Of a stretch of 7,899 nt of DNA, positions 1-5,847 are shown piece after piece. The DNA is from Gemmataceae bacterium (GTDB taxonomy: Bacteria > Planctomycetota > Planctomycetia > Gemmatales > Gemmataceae), in NCBI GenBank assembly GCA_947474875.1, contig CANJKY010000132.1:1-7899 (forward strand), written 5' to 3'. The notes under the pieces are model-generated. The model saw nothing but the letters and a program-made list of their open reading frames with translations, searched no databases and was not told the DNA's origin. Each line of letters starts with the position of its first letter. The stretch's first letter is position 1. The position numbers and the translations under genes were made by a program.

Positions 1-1113
1 CCCCCACAGGATGTCCTTGAACGGCTCCAGGAACGAGCCGATGGCCGAGCTGAACGCCTCCATCTTCACCGCCGGCGAGCTGAACTTGCTCGACTGGTTG
101 ACCGCCGCCGCCAGCGTCTCGGTGCTCGCCTTGCTCGGCAGCCGCACCCAGATCAGGTTCACGCACCGGTCGGCCACCGGGTGGGCGGTGCCCTTCTTCG
201 CCTTGTAGTCGTCCAGCTTGGACATCAGGTAGTCGAACCGCATGGCCGCGTTCATGCCCATCCGGCTGCCGGCCGGGAAGGCGGCCACGATGGTACACTC
301 GAACTCGATGTCCTTGTAGTTGGTGCTGTACAGCTTGATGCTGTCCCCCACCTTCTTGCCGATGATCTGCAGCCGGTCCGCCCCGATGACGATGTTCCGT
401 TTGTCCTGCTTCACCTTCTCGATCCCGGCCACCAGCTCCGCCCACCCCTTCTCGCCCAGGTCCTCCCGGCTCAGCCCCTGCTCGGCCATCATCCCGTTCA
501 CCACCACGTCCGGGTCGATGCAGAACAGGAACATGACGTTCTCTTTGGTCATCTTGGCCGGGTCCAGGCTGGCGCCGACGAAGCTCCAGGTCATGAAGTT
601 CTTGTCGATGTCGGCCGGCTGCAGCTCCTTGGGCAGGATCGTCTCGTCCCGCATCATCCCTTTCACCTGGGACACGTACCCCGGCGGGAGCATGCTCGGG
701 ATGCCGAACTTGTCCGTCATGATGACCAGCTGCGACCCCTCCTTCTCGGTGGTCAGGTCGCCGATCGACTTGACGATGCCGTAGAAGAAGGTGAGCATGC
801 CGGTGAGCACGAACAGGGCGACGTAGGTGAGGGCCGTCCGCAGCAGGTTCCGCCGCAGGCTGCGGAACACCAGGCTGCCCACCTTGGCCGTCTTGCCCAC
901 CGGGTCCGGGTCGTTCTCGACCAGCCGCAGCCCGCCGTCCATCAGCCCGAGGGCGGCGAAGAACACCGGCAGGGTGGCGACGGCCATCACCGTCAGCAGG
1001 ACGATGACGCCGACCAGCACCAGGGCGGCGTACACCGCCAGCTGGATGAGCGGGATGGTGGGCGGGCCGCTGGCCATCGCCTCCGGGCCGCCGGTCATCA
1101 TCTGCGGGTCCAT
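1..1113 (-). CDS. ABC transporter permease, MacB/FtsX type (3' end beyond window)
   Basis: Integral membrane subunit that would work with the ATPase encoded just upstream. The frame is open for 371 codons from ATG at 1113 to the left edge, so the C-terminal part is missing. A first hydrophobic segment lies at about residues 20-56. Residues 80-118 hold the usual entry to an FtsX-type permease: a basic stretch (RSLRRNLLRTALTY) running into a second membrane helix. Residues 125-360 form a large soluble, presumably periplasmic, region. Its motif IVIGADRLQIIGKKVGDSIKL (241-261) followed by a hydrophobic VAAFPAG turn is typical of the MacB periplasmic core domain. The remaining FtsX helices should lie off the left edge. 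The start is fixed by GAGGA six bases upstream and a 16-bp gap after the ATPase stop. Having a first helix about 60 residues before the FtsX-like helix is unusual for a plain MacB. Family confident; substrate unknown. LolC/E-like lipoprotein transport is a less likely alternative because an adaptor gene is present. Confidence 0.88.
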   Translation of the reverse strand, partial: MDPQMMTGGPEAMASGPPTIPLIQLAVYAALVLVGVIVLLTVMAVATLPVFFAALGLMDGGLRLVENDPDPVGKTAKVGSLVFRSLRRNLLRTALTYVALFVLTGMLTFFYGIVKSIGDLTTEKEGSQLVIMTDKFGIPSMLPPGYVSQVKGMMRDETILPKELQPADIDKNFMTWSFVGASLDPAKMTKENVMFLFCIDPDVVVNGMMAEQGLSREDLGEKGWAELVAGIEKVKQDKRNIVIGADRLQIIGKKVGDSIKLYSTNYKDIEFECTIVAAFPAGSRMGMNAAMRFDYLMSKLDDYKAKKGTAHPVADRCVNLIWVRLPSKASTETLAAAVNQSSKFSSPAVKMEAFSSAIGSFLEPFKDILWG

Positions 1114-1118
1114 CGGGT

Positions 1119-1124
1119 GTCCTC
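1119..1124 (-). promoter_or_regulatory. Ribosome binding site of the permease gene
   Basis: The minus strand reads GAGGAC here, with GAGGA ending six bases before the ATG at 1113. It lies in the 16-bp gap after the ATPase stop codon and decides the permease start over the in-frame ATGs at codons 5, 6 and 13. Confidence 0.7.
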
Positions 1125-1129
1125 GCGGG

Positions 1130-1840
1130 TCAGTGGGCGGCGGCCGCCGCCTTCGTCAGCGTGTCCCCGCCGACGATCCGCCCCTTCTCCAGGTGGATCA
1201 GCCGCTGGGCCCGCGCGGCCGCGTGCGGGTCGTGCGTCACCATGATGATCGTCTTGCCCAGCTCCGACCGCAGCTGGTCGAGCAGGTTGAGCGCGTTGTC
1301 CGCGCTCTTCGCGTCCAGCGCCCCGGTCGGCTCGTCGCACACCACGATGGTCGGGTCGGTGACGATCGCCCGCGCGATGCCCACCCGCTGGCACTGCCCG
1401 CCGCTCAGCTTGCCCGGGCGGTGGGTCATGCGGTCGGCCAGCCCGACGATCTCCAGCGCGTTCGTCACCCGCTGCCGCCGCTCCGCCCCGCTCATCGGCA
1501 GCAGCAGCAGCGGCAGTTCCACGTTCTCGTAGGCGGTGAGCACCGGCAGCAGGTTGTAGAACTGGAACACGAACCCGACGTTCCGCGTCCGCCAGCGGGC
1601 GAGCTCGCTCTCGGACAGGTCGGAGATGATCTGATCGCCGACGCGGATGGTGCCGGCGGTGGGCGTGTCCAGCCCGGCGATCAGGTTGAGCAGGGTGGTC
1701 TTGCCCGACCCGGACGGCCCCATGAGGGCGACGAACTCGCCCTCCTCGACGTCCAGGTTCAGGTCGTCGAGCACGGTGATCGGCTCGGGCGAGTCCAGGT
1801 TGAACGTCTTGTTCAGCTCGCGGACTTCGACGATGGCCAT
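1130..1840 (-). CDS. ABC transporter ATP-binding protein, MacB/LolD subfamily
   Basis: Cytoplasmic ATPase that would power the permease encoded next in the operon. The 236 residues match the usual length of this subfamily. Motifs in order: Walker A GPSGSGKT (41-48), Q-loop Q93 in FVFQFYNLLP, ABC signature LSGGQ (145-149), Walker B IVVCDE (165-170), D-loop ALD (174-176) and switch histidine H203 in VTHDPH. The phrases FYNLLPVLTAYENVELPL and DEPTGALD are hallmarks of the MacB/LolD/FtsE group, which serve substrate-export or mechanotransmission permeases, not importers. The residue after LSGGQ is Cys where Gln is usual, and Walker B also ends in Cys-Asp-Glu; neither removes a catalytic residue. 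ATG start at 1840; the preceding bases give only a weak Shine-Dalgarno. It follows the adaptor gene after 234 bp of mostly repeat DNA. Function as ATPase is confident; the transported substrate is not known. Confidence 0.95.
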   Translation of the reverse strand: MAIVEVRELNKTFNLDSPEPITVLDDLNLDVEEGEFVALMGPSGSGKTTLLNLIAGLDTPTAGTIRVGDQIISDLSESELARWRTRNVGFVFQFYNLLPVLTAYENVELPLLLLPMSGAERRQRVTNALEIVGLADRMTHRPGKLSGGQCQRVGIARAIVTDPTIVVCDEPTGALDAKSADNALNLLDQLRSELGKTIIMVTHDPHAAARAQRLIHLEKGRIVGGDTLTKAAAAAH

Positions 1841-1880
1841 CGCGGGAACCGGGGGTTGGGGAGACGGCGGTGTCCGGGAT

Positions 1881-2064
1881 TTCGCCCCGGAGGGGCCGAC
1901 GGGTGTAGCCCAGGGCGGAAGCCCTGGGTACGAGGCCCATTTATTTGCCCCGCCCCGGAGGGGCCGGCGGGCGTGTACGTTAACCCCTTTGGGGCGGGTG
2001 CTGGGGTTTCATCACACCCAGGGCTTCCGCCCTGGGCTACACCCGTCGGCCCCTCCGGGGCGAA
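1881..2064. repeat. Palindromic repeat cluster with perfect 49-bp inverted arms
   Basis: Arms 1881-1929 and 2016-2064 are exact reverse complements over 49 bp, separated by 86 bp. Each arm contains two hairpins of its own: GCCCC-GGA-GGGGC and CCCAGGGC-GGAA-GCCCTGGG (8-bp stem; loop GGAA on one strand, TTCC on the other). The space between holds a further partial copy in the same orientation as the left arm: box GCCCCGGAGGGGC at 1952-1964 followed by the related GGCGGGCGTGTA. It ends in a CCCC-TTT-GGGG hairpin at 1984-1994. No convincing gene overlaps the cluster. It begins about 10 bp past the adaptor stop codon and occupies most of the gap before the ATPase, inside the operon. It looks like a REP/MITE-type dispersed element of the kind frequent in Gemmata-like genomes (from memory, not searched). 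Confidence 0.85.
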
Positions 2065-2074
2065 GAACGGCAAC

Positions 2075-3385
2075 TTACTTCGCGTCCGCTTTCTTCCCGC
2101 CATCGGCCCCCTTCGGGGCATCGACGGTGCCCGGCTTGAGGAAGTCCACCACCGCCCCCATCTCCGGCTTCAGGTAGGTGCCGGGCACCTCGCCGGCCGG
2201 CAGCTTCACCTTCACCCGCACGCTGACGATGCTCTTGGCGCGGTTGGCGATGGGCATGATGCGGTCCAGCACCCCGTCGTACTTCTTGTCCGAGAACGCG
2301 TCCGCCCGGATGGTACACGGCTGGCCCACCTTCAGCTTGGAGATGTCCTTCTCGGCGATCTCCAGGTCGGCTTCCAGGTCGCCCAGGTCGGCCAGGTCGC
2401 AGATGGCCCCGCCGCCGCTGAACGCCATCGGGTTGACCAGCTTGCCCACCTCGGCCGCCTTGGTGAGCACGGTGCCGGTGACCGGGGCGGTGATCGTGCA
2501 GTTGTCCAGCCGCCACTGCGCCTGCACCAGCCGCGCCTTGGCCACCGCCACGTCCGCCTCCGCCCCCTTCACGTCCGCCTCCAGCGCGGCCAGCGTCTCC
2601 TTCCGCGGCCCGTCCTTCAGGAGGATGAGGGTGGTTTCCAGGTTCCGCACCTTGGCGCTGGAGGTGGCGAAGTCGGCCTGCGCCTGCTGGATCTCGCGGG
2701 TGGCGACGGTGGTGATGCCCTGCAGCCGCTGCAGCTCCTGCTCGGCCCGCAGGCGGGTGGCCTGCGCCTCTTTCAGCTGCGCTTCCACCTGCTCCACCTC
2801 CACCGCCCGCACCGACTTCGGGTCTTGCGCCGCCAGCCGCTGTTTGGCCGCCTCCAGCCGCTTCTCGGCCGACGCCAGCGACGCCACCGCCTCGTCCACC
2901 TGCGCCTTGTACGCGTCCGACTGGAGGACGGCGATCACGTCCCCCTTCTCGTACAGCACCCCCTCGGCGAACGGCATCGCCGGCCGCCCGTTCCGGGCCG
3001 GGGCGGGGCGGAGTTCGAGCACCTTCCCGCCCACGTCGATCGGGCTGACCGAGATCTGCTTGGCCGGCACCAGATACCCCTTCACCGACAACTCCGGGCC
3101 GGTGCCCGAGTCGGCCGGGGCGGAGGCGGCGGTCGGGGCGGTGTCCGCGGCCACCCCCTTCTGGCTGTAGTTGCGGACGGCGTACCCGCCCCAGGCGAGG
3201 GCCAGGGCGGCGCACAGCAGCCACGGCAGCCACGCCACCCGCCCGCCCCCGCCCTTGGCCGGGCCGGCGCCGATGCGGAGCTTCTGCACCCGCTCCCGCA
3301 GCTCGCCGTTGGCGGACGCCGGAGCCGCGGCCGGGCGGGGCGGGGGGGCGGTTTCCAGGGCGACGGGGTCGGCCTTGTCGGTCAT
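2075..3385 (-). CDS. Periplasmic adaptor / membrane fusion protein (HlyD/MacA-like)
   Basis: Inner-membrane-anchored adaptor that would bridge the ABC permease to an outer membrane channel. The 436-residue product has a Pro/Ala-rich cytoplasmic start (1-48) and a single membrane helix at about 51-70 (VAWLPWLLCAALALAWGGYAV). A first barrel/lipoyl half follows at 97-155, including SVSPIDVGGKVLEL and EKGDVIAVL. Residues 156-295 form a long coiled-coil hairpin rich in Ala, Glu, Gln and Leu. The second lipoyl half, TITAPVTGTVLTKAAEVGKLV, lies at 297-317. The beta-barrel and membrane-proximal part (about 325-416) includes IAEKDISKLKVGQPCTIRADAF. The tail is Lys/Asp/Gly-rich. Start ATG lies 3 bp after the repressor stop, with GGAG about 10 bases upstream inside the repressor gene, so the two are probably translationally coupled. 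An insertion of about 15 residues (PAPARNGRPAMPFAEG, 127-142) lies between the lipoyl beta strands. Family is clear; substrate cannot be told. Confidence 0.92.
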   Translation of the reverse strand: MTDKADPVALETAPPPRPAAAPASANGELRERVQKLRIGAGPAKGGGGRVAWLPWLLCAALALAWGGYAVRNYSQKGVAADTAPTAASAPADSGTGPELSVKGYLVPAKQISVSPIDVGGKVLELRPAPARNGRPAMPFAEGVLYEKGDVIAVLQSDAYKAQVDEAVASLASAEKRLEAAKQRLAAQDPKSVRAVEVEQVEAQLKEAQATRLRAEQELQRLQGITTVATREIQQAQADFATSSAKVRNLETTLILLKDGPRKETLAALEADVKGAEADVAVAKARLVQAQWRLDNCTITAPVTGTVLTKAAEVGKLVNPMAFSGGGAICDLADLGDLEADLEIAEKDISKLKVGQPCTIRADAFSDKKYDGVLDRIMPIANRAKSIVSVRVKVKLPAGEVPGTYLKPEMGAVVDFLKPGTVDAPKGADGGKKADAK

Positions 3386-3388
3386 GGG

Positions 3389-4114
3389 TCAGTCACTCCG
3401 CTCGTCGGGGTCGGGTCCGAGCCACGGGGCCAGCATGTGAAGTACGGTTCGCGTCACGGCGGCCCGGTCGAACGCCTCCGGGTCCACCGCCAGTTGGCCG
3501 CCCAGCCCCTGGAACAGGGCCATGATGATCGACGCCACCACCGGCGGCGGGGCCGGCGGGGCCGGGCCGGCGCCGGCGGCGATGTCCGCCGCCAGGTGCG
3601 CCCGCCAGCCGGCGTTCGCCATCGCCAGCTTCTTCCGGTAGTCCTCGCGGTGCCGCACCTGAGCCATGAACGTATGCACCAGGGCGGGCAACTCGTCCGT
3701 CTGGTCCGGGTGGGCCCCCCGCATCATGCGGTCCAGTCCGTGCCGCAGCCGGCCCACCACCGGCCCCTCCCCCGGCTTGCCCACCCCGCTCCGCTCGGCG
3801 TCGGCGATCGCCTCCTGGATCATCCGCGCCAGCATGCGGTCGAACACGGCCAGCAGGATGTCCTCTTTCGCCGGAAAGTAGTAAGTCAGTTGCCCGCGGC
3901 TCATGCCGATCCGCTCTTCGATGCGGGCCAGCGACAGGCGAGGCAACCCCTCGGTGGCGATGATGTCGGTGGCGGCGGTGACGATCTCGTCCCGCCGCTT
4001 GCGGGCAACCGGCGACTCGTTCGGCGGGTCCGGCTCGGCGCACGCCGACGGAAAATCCAGCCCCGATTTCACTCCGGGGGCGGGTGTGTCCGCCGGTTTC
4101 TTGCCGTTCCGCAT
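3389..4114 (-). CDS. TetR-family transcriptional repressor, first gene of the efflux operon
   Basis: DNA-binding repressor expected to control this operon and be released by a small ligand. From ATG at 4114 the product is 241 residues. After a Pro-rich N-terminal extension of about 36 residues comes the TetR DNA-binding domain. Helix 1 is RRDEIVTAATDIIATEG (41-57), and the helix-turn-helix is RLSLARIEERIGMSRGQLTYYF (59-80), followed by PAKEDILLAVFD. The Y-Y-F-x-x-K-E signature is typical of the family. The C-terminal ligand-binding domain (about 95-232) is not diagnostic of a ligand. An upstream in-frame TTG at 4141 would add nine residues, but it lies inside an operator-like site, so the ATG is preferred. 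A GTG at 4120 is also possible. The stop codon is 3 bp from the adaptor start. A palindrome in the promoter upstream is the likely binding site. Family certain; autoregulation inferred. Confidence 0.92.
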   Translation of the reverse strand: MRNGKKPADTPAPGVKSGLDFPSACAEPDPPNESPVARKRRDEIVTAATDIIATEGLPRLSLARIEERIGMSRGQLTYYFPAKEDILLAVFDRMLARMIQEAIADAERSGVGKPGEGPVVGRLRHGLDRMMRGAHPDQTDELPALVHTFMAQVRHREDYRKKLAMANAGWRAHLAADIAAGAGPAPPAPPPVVASIIMALFQGLGGQLAVDPEAFDRAAVTRTVLHMLAPWLGPDPDERSD

Positions 4115-4133
4115 GCCCACCGCACTACTACTC

Positions 4134-4149
4134 TGGACCAATCAGTCTA
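4134..4149. promoter_or_regulatory. Second, imperfect TetR operator-like site
   Basis: TGGACCAATCAGTCTA matches the perfect palindrome at 4167-4182 in 13 of 16 bases, with all three differences being A/G changes. Its start is 33 bp from that of the first site, about three turns of the helix, so both would face the same side of the DNA. It lies just downstream of the predicted transcription start and 20 bp before the repressor ATG. Could be chance, but the spacing and near identity argue for a real second site. Confidence 0.5.
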
Positions 4150-4162
4150 GTTTCACCCGTCA

Positions 4163-4192
4163 TGTATAGACCGATCGGTCTAAGTTCGTCAA
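4163..4192 (-). promoter_or_regulatory. Sigma70-type promoter of the tetR/efflux operon
   Basis: On the minus strand, TTGACG (4192-4187; five of six to consensus) is followed after 18 bp by TATACA (4168-4163; four of six). Predicted transcription start is near 4156, giving a leader of about 40 bases before the repressor ATG at 4114. The spacer is almost entirely made of the palindromic operator, the arrangement expected for a repressor that blocks polymerase binding at its own promoter. Confidence 0.7.
4167..4182. promoter_or_regulatory. TetR-family operator, perfect 16-bp palindrome
   Basis: TAGACCGATCGGTCTA is its own reverse complement over all 16 bases. It occupies the -35/-10 spacer of the operon promoter and overlaps the first two bases of the -10 box. 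Length, symmetry and location beside a TetR gene are what is expected of such an operator. Binding by the adjacent repressor is inferred. Confidence 0.75.
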
Positions 4193-4290
4193 CGCCAACT
4201 TCGCCGGTTTCACCAGCTTCTCAAAAGAGGTCCAACGGCGATACCCGGTGTTCGCCGACCGGGGTGAGGGATTTGAAGACCGCAAACCGG

Positions 4291-4389
4291 CACGTGGATG
4301 ACGCAGATTTCAGCGCGGATGAAGAGGATCAGACAAGATCAATGTTTTCATCCGTGTTCATTCGTGTTGAAATCTGCGTCATCCGCGTG
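4291..4389. repeat. Dispersed palindromic repeat (REP/MITE-like)
   Basis: Arms 4291-4312 and 4368-4389 are inverted copies matching at 21 of 22 bases. The inner sequence continues as a looser palindrome (GGATGAA near 4317, TTCATCC near 4347). The core words GATGACGCAGATTT and its complement, with CATCCGTGTTCATTCGTGTT between, belong to a repeat I recognise from memory as scattered through planctomycete, verrucomicrobial and other genomes. It has lower GC content than its surroundings. Its translation gives the spurious FSSVFIRVEICVIRV-type peptide that recurs in misannotated small proteins. It is non-coding and sits between the divergent efflux genes. Confidence 0.8.
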
Positions 4390-4498
4390 CCGATTTCATG
4401 CGCTGCATCACCCGAATCTTCGGCGGAACCGGTTCAGTCGCCCCATCTTGCCGGCCGATGGTGACGGGTAGGGTCCAGGCCGAACCGGGCGGGTTGCG

Positions 4499-5827
4499 AT
4501 GAGCCGGACGGGTGTACGACGAGTGTTGGGCGGGCTGGGGGTGGCGGCGGTCATTGCCGCCGGCGGGTGCCGCACCCCGCAGCCGATCGTCCGCGTGTTC
4601 ACCCCGCCGGCGGCGCCGCCGGCCGCCCCGACCGACCTCGGCCAATTGCCGCCGGTCCCGCTCACCCAGATCGAGCCCGATTACCACGCCCTGCCGCTGC
4701 TCGACCCGGCCACCGCCGACGTGACTGGTGAGACCCGCCCACACCCGGTCGGCCTGACCGCCGAGTTCGTGGCCCGCCGCGCCGCCGAGCACGCCCCGGC
4801 GGCCACCGCCCTGGAGCGGGAGAACGAGGTGCCGACCGCCACCGTCGAGTGGCCGGGCGGGGCGCACTCGACGCCGTCCGGCGGGGCGCTGGCTCGCGAG
4901 CTCCGCCCGCTGGTGGCCGCGGACATGCGGAACAAGGCGGCCGGCGAGGCGGTGGCCGCGTTCTACCAACTGGCCGACGCCGAGGGGCGGGCGGAGGTGG
5001 TGCGGAAGACGATCGAGTCGCTGGACAAGCTGCGGGCGGCGGTGAAGGAGGCGAAGGCGAAGGGGGTGAAGCCGCCCATCGACGAGGACGAGCTGGACCG
5101 CCAGCGGGCCACCTGGATCAGCCTGCTCGGACAGGTGGAACTCGGGGCGAAGTTGCTCGACGGGCAGTTGAAGCGGGCGCTCGGGGCGTCGGGCAAGATG
5201 ACCGAGCGGTTCCAGCCGGCCGGCGAGTTCGGCATCTCGGCGGAGGCGGTGGACGTGCCGGCGGCGGTGGCGACAGCCCTGGAACGGCGGCAGGATCTGG
5301 TGGCGATGCGGACGGCCTACCTGAAGCTGGCCCCGGACAACGTGGGCGAGTTGCGGGAGTTCCTGCGGACGGTGCCGGGCACCGGCGGGGCGCTCGGGGT
5401 GGGGGCGACGACGGGCACCGGCGGGTACGGGCCGCGGGTGGGGCTGTTCGCCCGCGCCGCCAGCCGGCAGATCGCCGAGGTGGAAGCCGCCGTGAGCGGG
5501 GTGGCGGCGGCCGAGGTGGAGGTGCGGCGGCGGCAGTTGTTCGGGCTGATCGAGCAGAAGGAGCGGGCGGTCGCGGACGAGGTGCGGGCGGAGGCGGCGG
5601 TACTGGCCGAGTCGGTGCGGCAGGTGGGGCTGGCCCGCTGGCGGGCGGAGAAGCTGATGGCCCGGCTGGCCGACCTGCGGAAGCAGGACGCCGGCGCGGC
5701 GGCGGTCGTGCCGGCCGAGCTGGAGGCGAACCGGGCGCGGGCGGACGTCATCCAGGCGGTGATGGGCTGGCACCAGGCGAAGGCCAAGTTGACCGCCGCC
5801 CAAGGGCTGTACGCCGGCGGCCGGTGA
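4499..5827 (+). CDS. TolC-type outer membrane factor lipoprotein
   Basis: Probable outer membrane/periplasmic channel of the efflux system encoded divergently. The 442-residue product begins with a lipoprotein signal: Arg-rich start, hydrophobic stretch 9-22 and lipobox A-G-G-C with the lipidated Cys at 24. A Pro-rich linker follows (27-60). Residues 85-107 (helix) and about 130-230 (long helical hairpin around AAFYQLADAEGRAEVVRKTI and the linker GVKPPIDEDELDRQR) resemble the first OMF repeat. AVATALERRQDLVAMR (256-271) is the family's ALxxRxDL motif opening the second repeat. A second helical hairpin runs from about 318 to 435. The parts that would form the beta barrel (about 108-127 and 290-317) are short and Gly/Pro-rich, so the pore may be reduced compared with TolC. 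ATG start; upstream GGGCGGG is only a weak ribosome site. The stop is 20 bp from the convergent gene's stop. OMF assignment is good from helical pattern and context; pairing with this pump is inferred. Confidence 0.78.
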   Translation: MSRTGVRRVLGGLGVAAVIAAGGCRTPQPIVRVFTPPAAPPAAPTDLGQLPPVPLTQIEPDYHALPLLDPATADVTGETRPHPVGLTAEFVARRAAEHAPAATALERENEVPTATVEWPGGAHSTPSGGALARELRPLVAADMRNKAAGEAVAAFYQLADAEGRAEVVRKTIESLDKLRAAVKEAKAKGVKPPIDEDELDRQRATWISLLGQVELGAKLLDGQLKRALGASGKMTERFQPAGEFGISAEAVDVPAAVATALERRQDLVAMRTAYLKLAPDNVGELREFLRTVPGTGGALGVGATTGTGGYGPRVGLFARAASRQIAEVEAAVSGVAAAEVEVRRRQLFGLIEQKERAVADEVRAEAAVLAESVRQVGLARWRAEKLMARLADLRKQDAGAAAVVPAELEANRARADVIQAVMGWHQAKAKLTAAQGLYAGGR

Positions 5828-5839
5828 AACACCACCGGC
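5820..5839. terminator. Hairpin between convergent genes, possible two-way terminator
   Basis: GCCGGTG (5820-5826) and CACCGGC (5833-5839) form a 7-bp perfect stem with a 6-base loop. It overlaps the channel gene's stop codon and lies 8 bp before the stop of the opposing gene. Neither strand has a T-run after it, so efficiency as an intrinsic terminator is doubtful. Confidence 0.35.
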
Positions 5840-5847
5840 AGGCCCGC

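Larger units (their letters stand above)
4115..4498. other. Divergent intergenic region between repressor operon and channel gene
   Basis: These 384 bp hold, from left to right, the operator pair and leftward promoter (4134-4192), about 100 bp without a recognised element, the dispersed palindrome at 4291-4389, and about 110 bp leading to the channel gene. The unassigned part includes CCCGGT/ACCGGG, a short possible hairpin near 4245-4264 with an 8-base loop. I see no convincing plus-strand promoter for the channel gene. The best candidate, TTGAAA at 4368 inside the repeat arm, has no good -10 partner. No RNA gene or small reading frame with coding character is visible. Confidence 0.6.

Noticed and set aside
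1881..2064. Small proteins encoded in the repeat cluster (APEGPTGVAQGGSPG-type peptides)
   Set aside because: They arise from translation of the palindromic repeat on either strand and have no coding character of their own.
4112..4141. TTG at 4141 as the start of the TetR gene
   Set aside because: It would put coding sequence inside the second operator-like site, lacks a good Shine-Dalgarno, and adds residues with no family counterpart. The ATG at 4114 is preferred.
827..4150. A 1107-codon open frame on the plus strand
   Set aside because: It is antisense to four genes with clear family motifs, and its translation is a His/Arg/Pro-rich low-complexity product typical of a GC-rich shadow frame.
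4368..4396. TTGAAA in the repeat arm as a -35 box for the channel gene
   Set aside because: The best partner 17 bp downstream (about GATTTC) matches the -10 consensus poorly, so I do not call a promoter.
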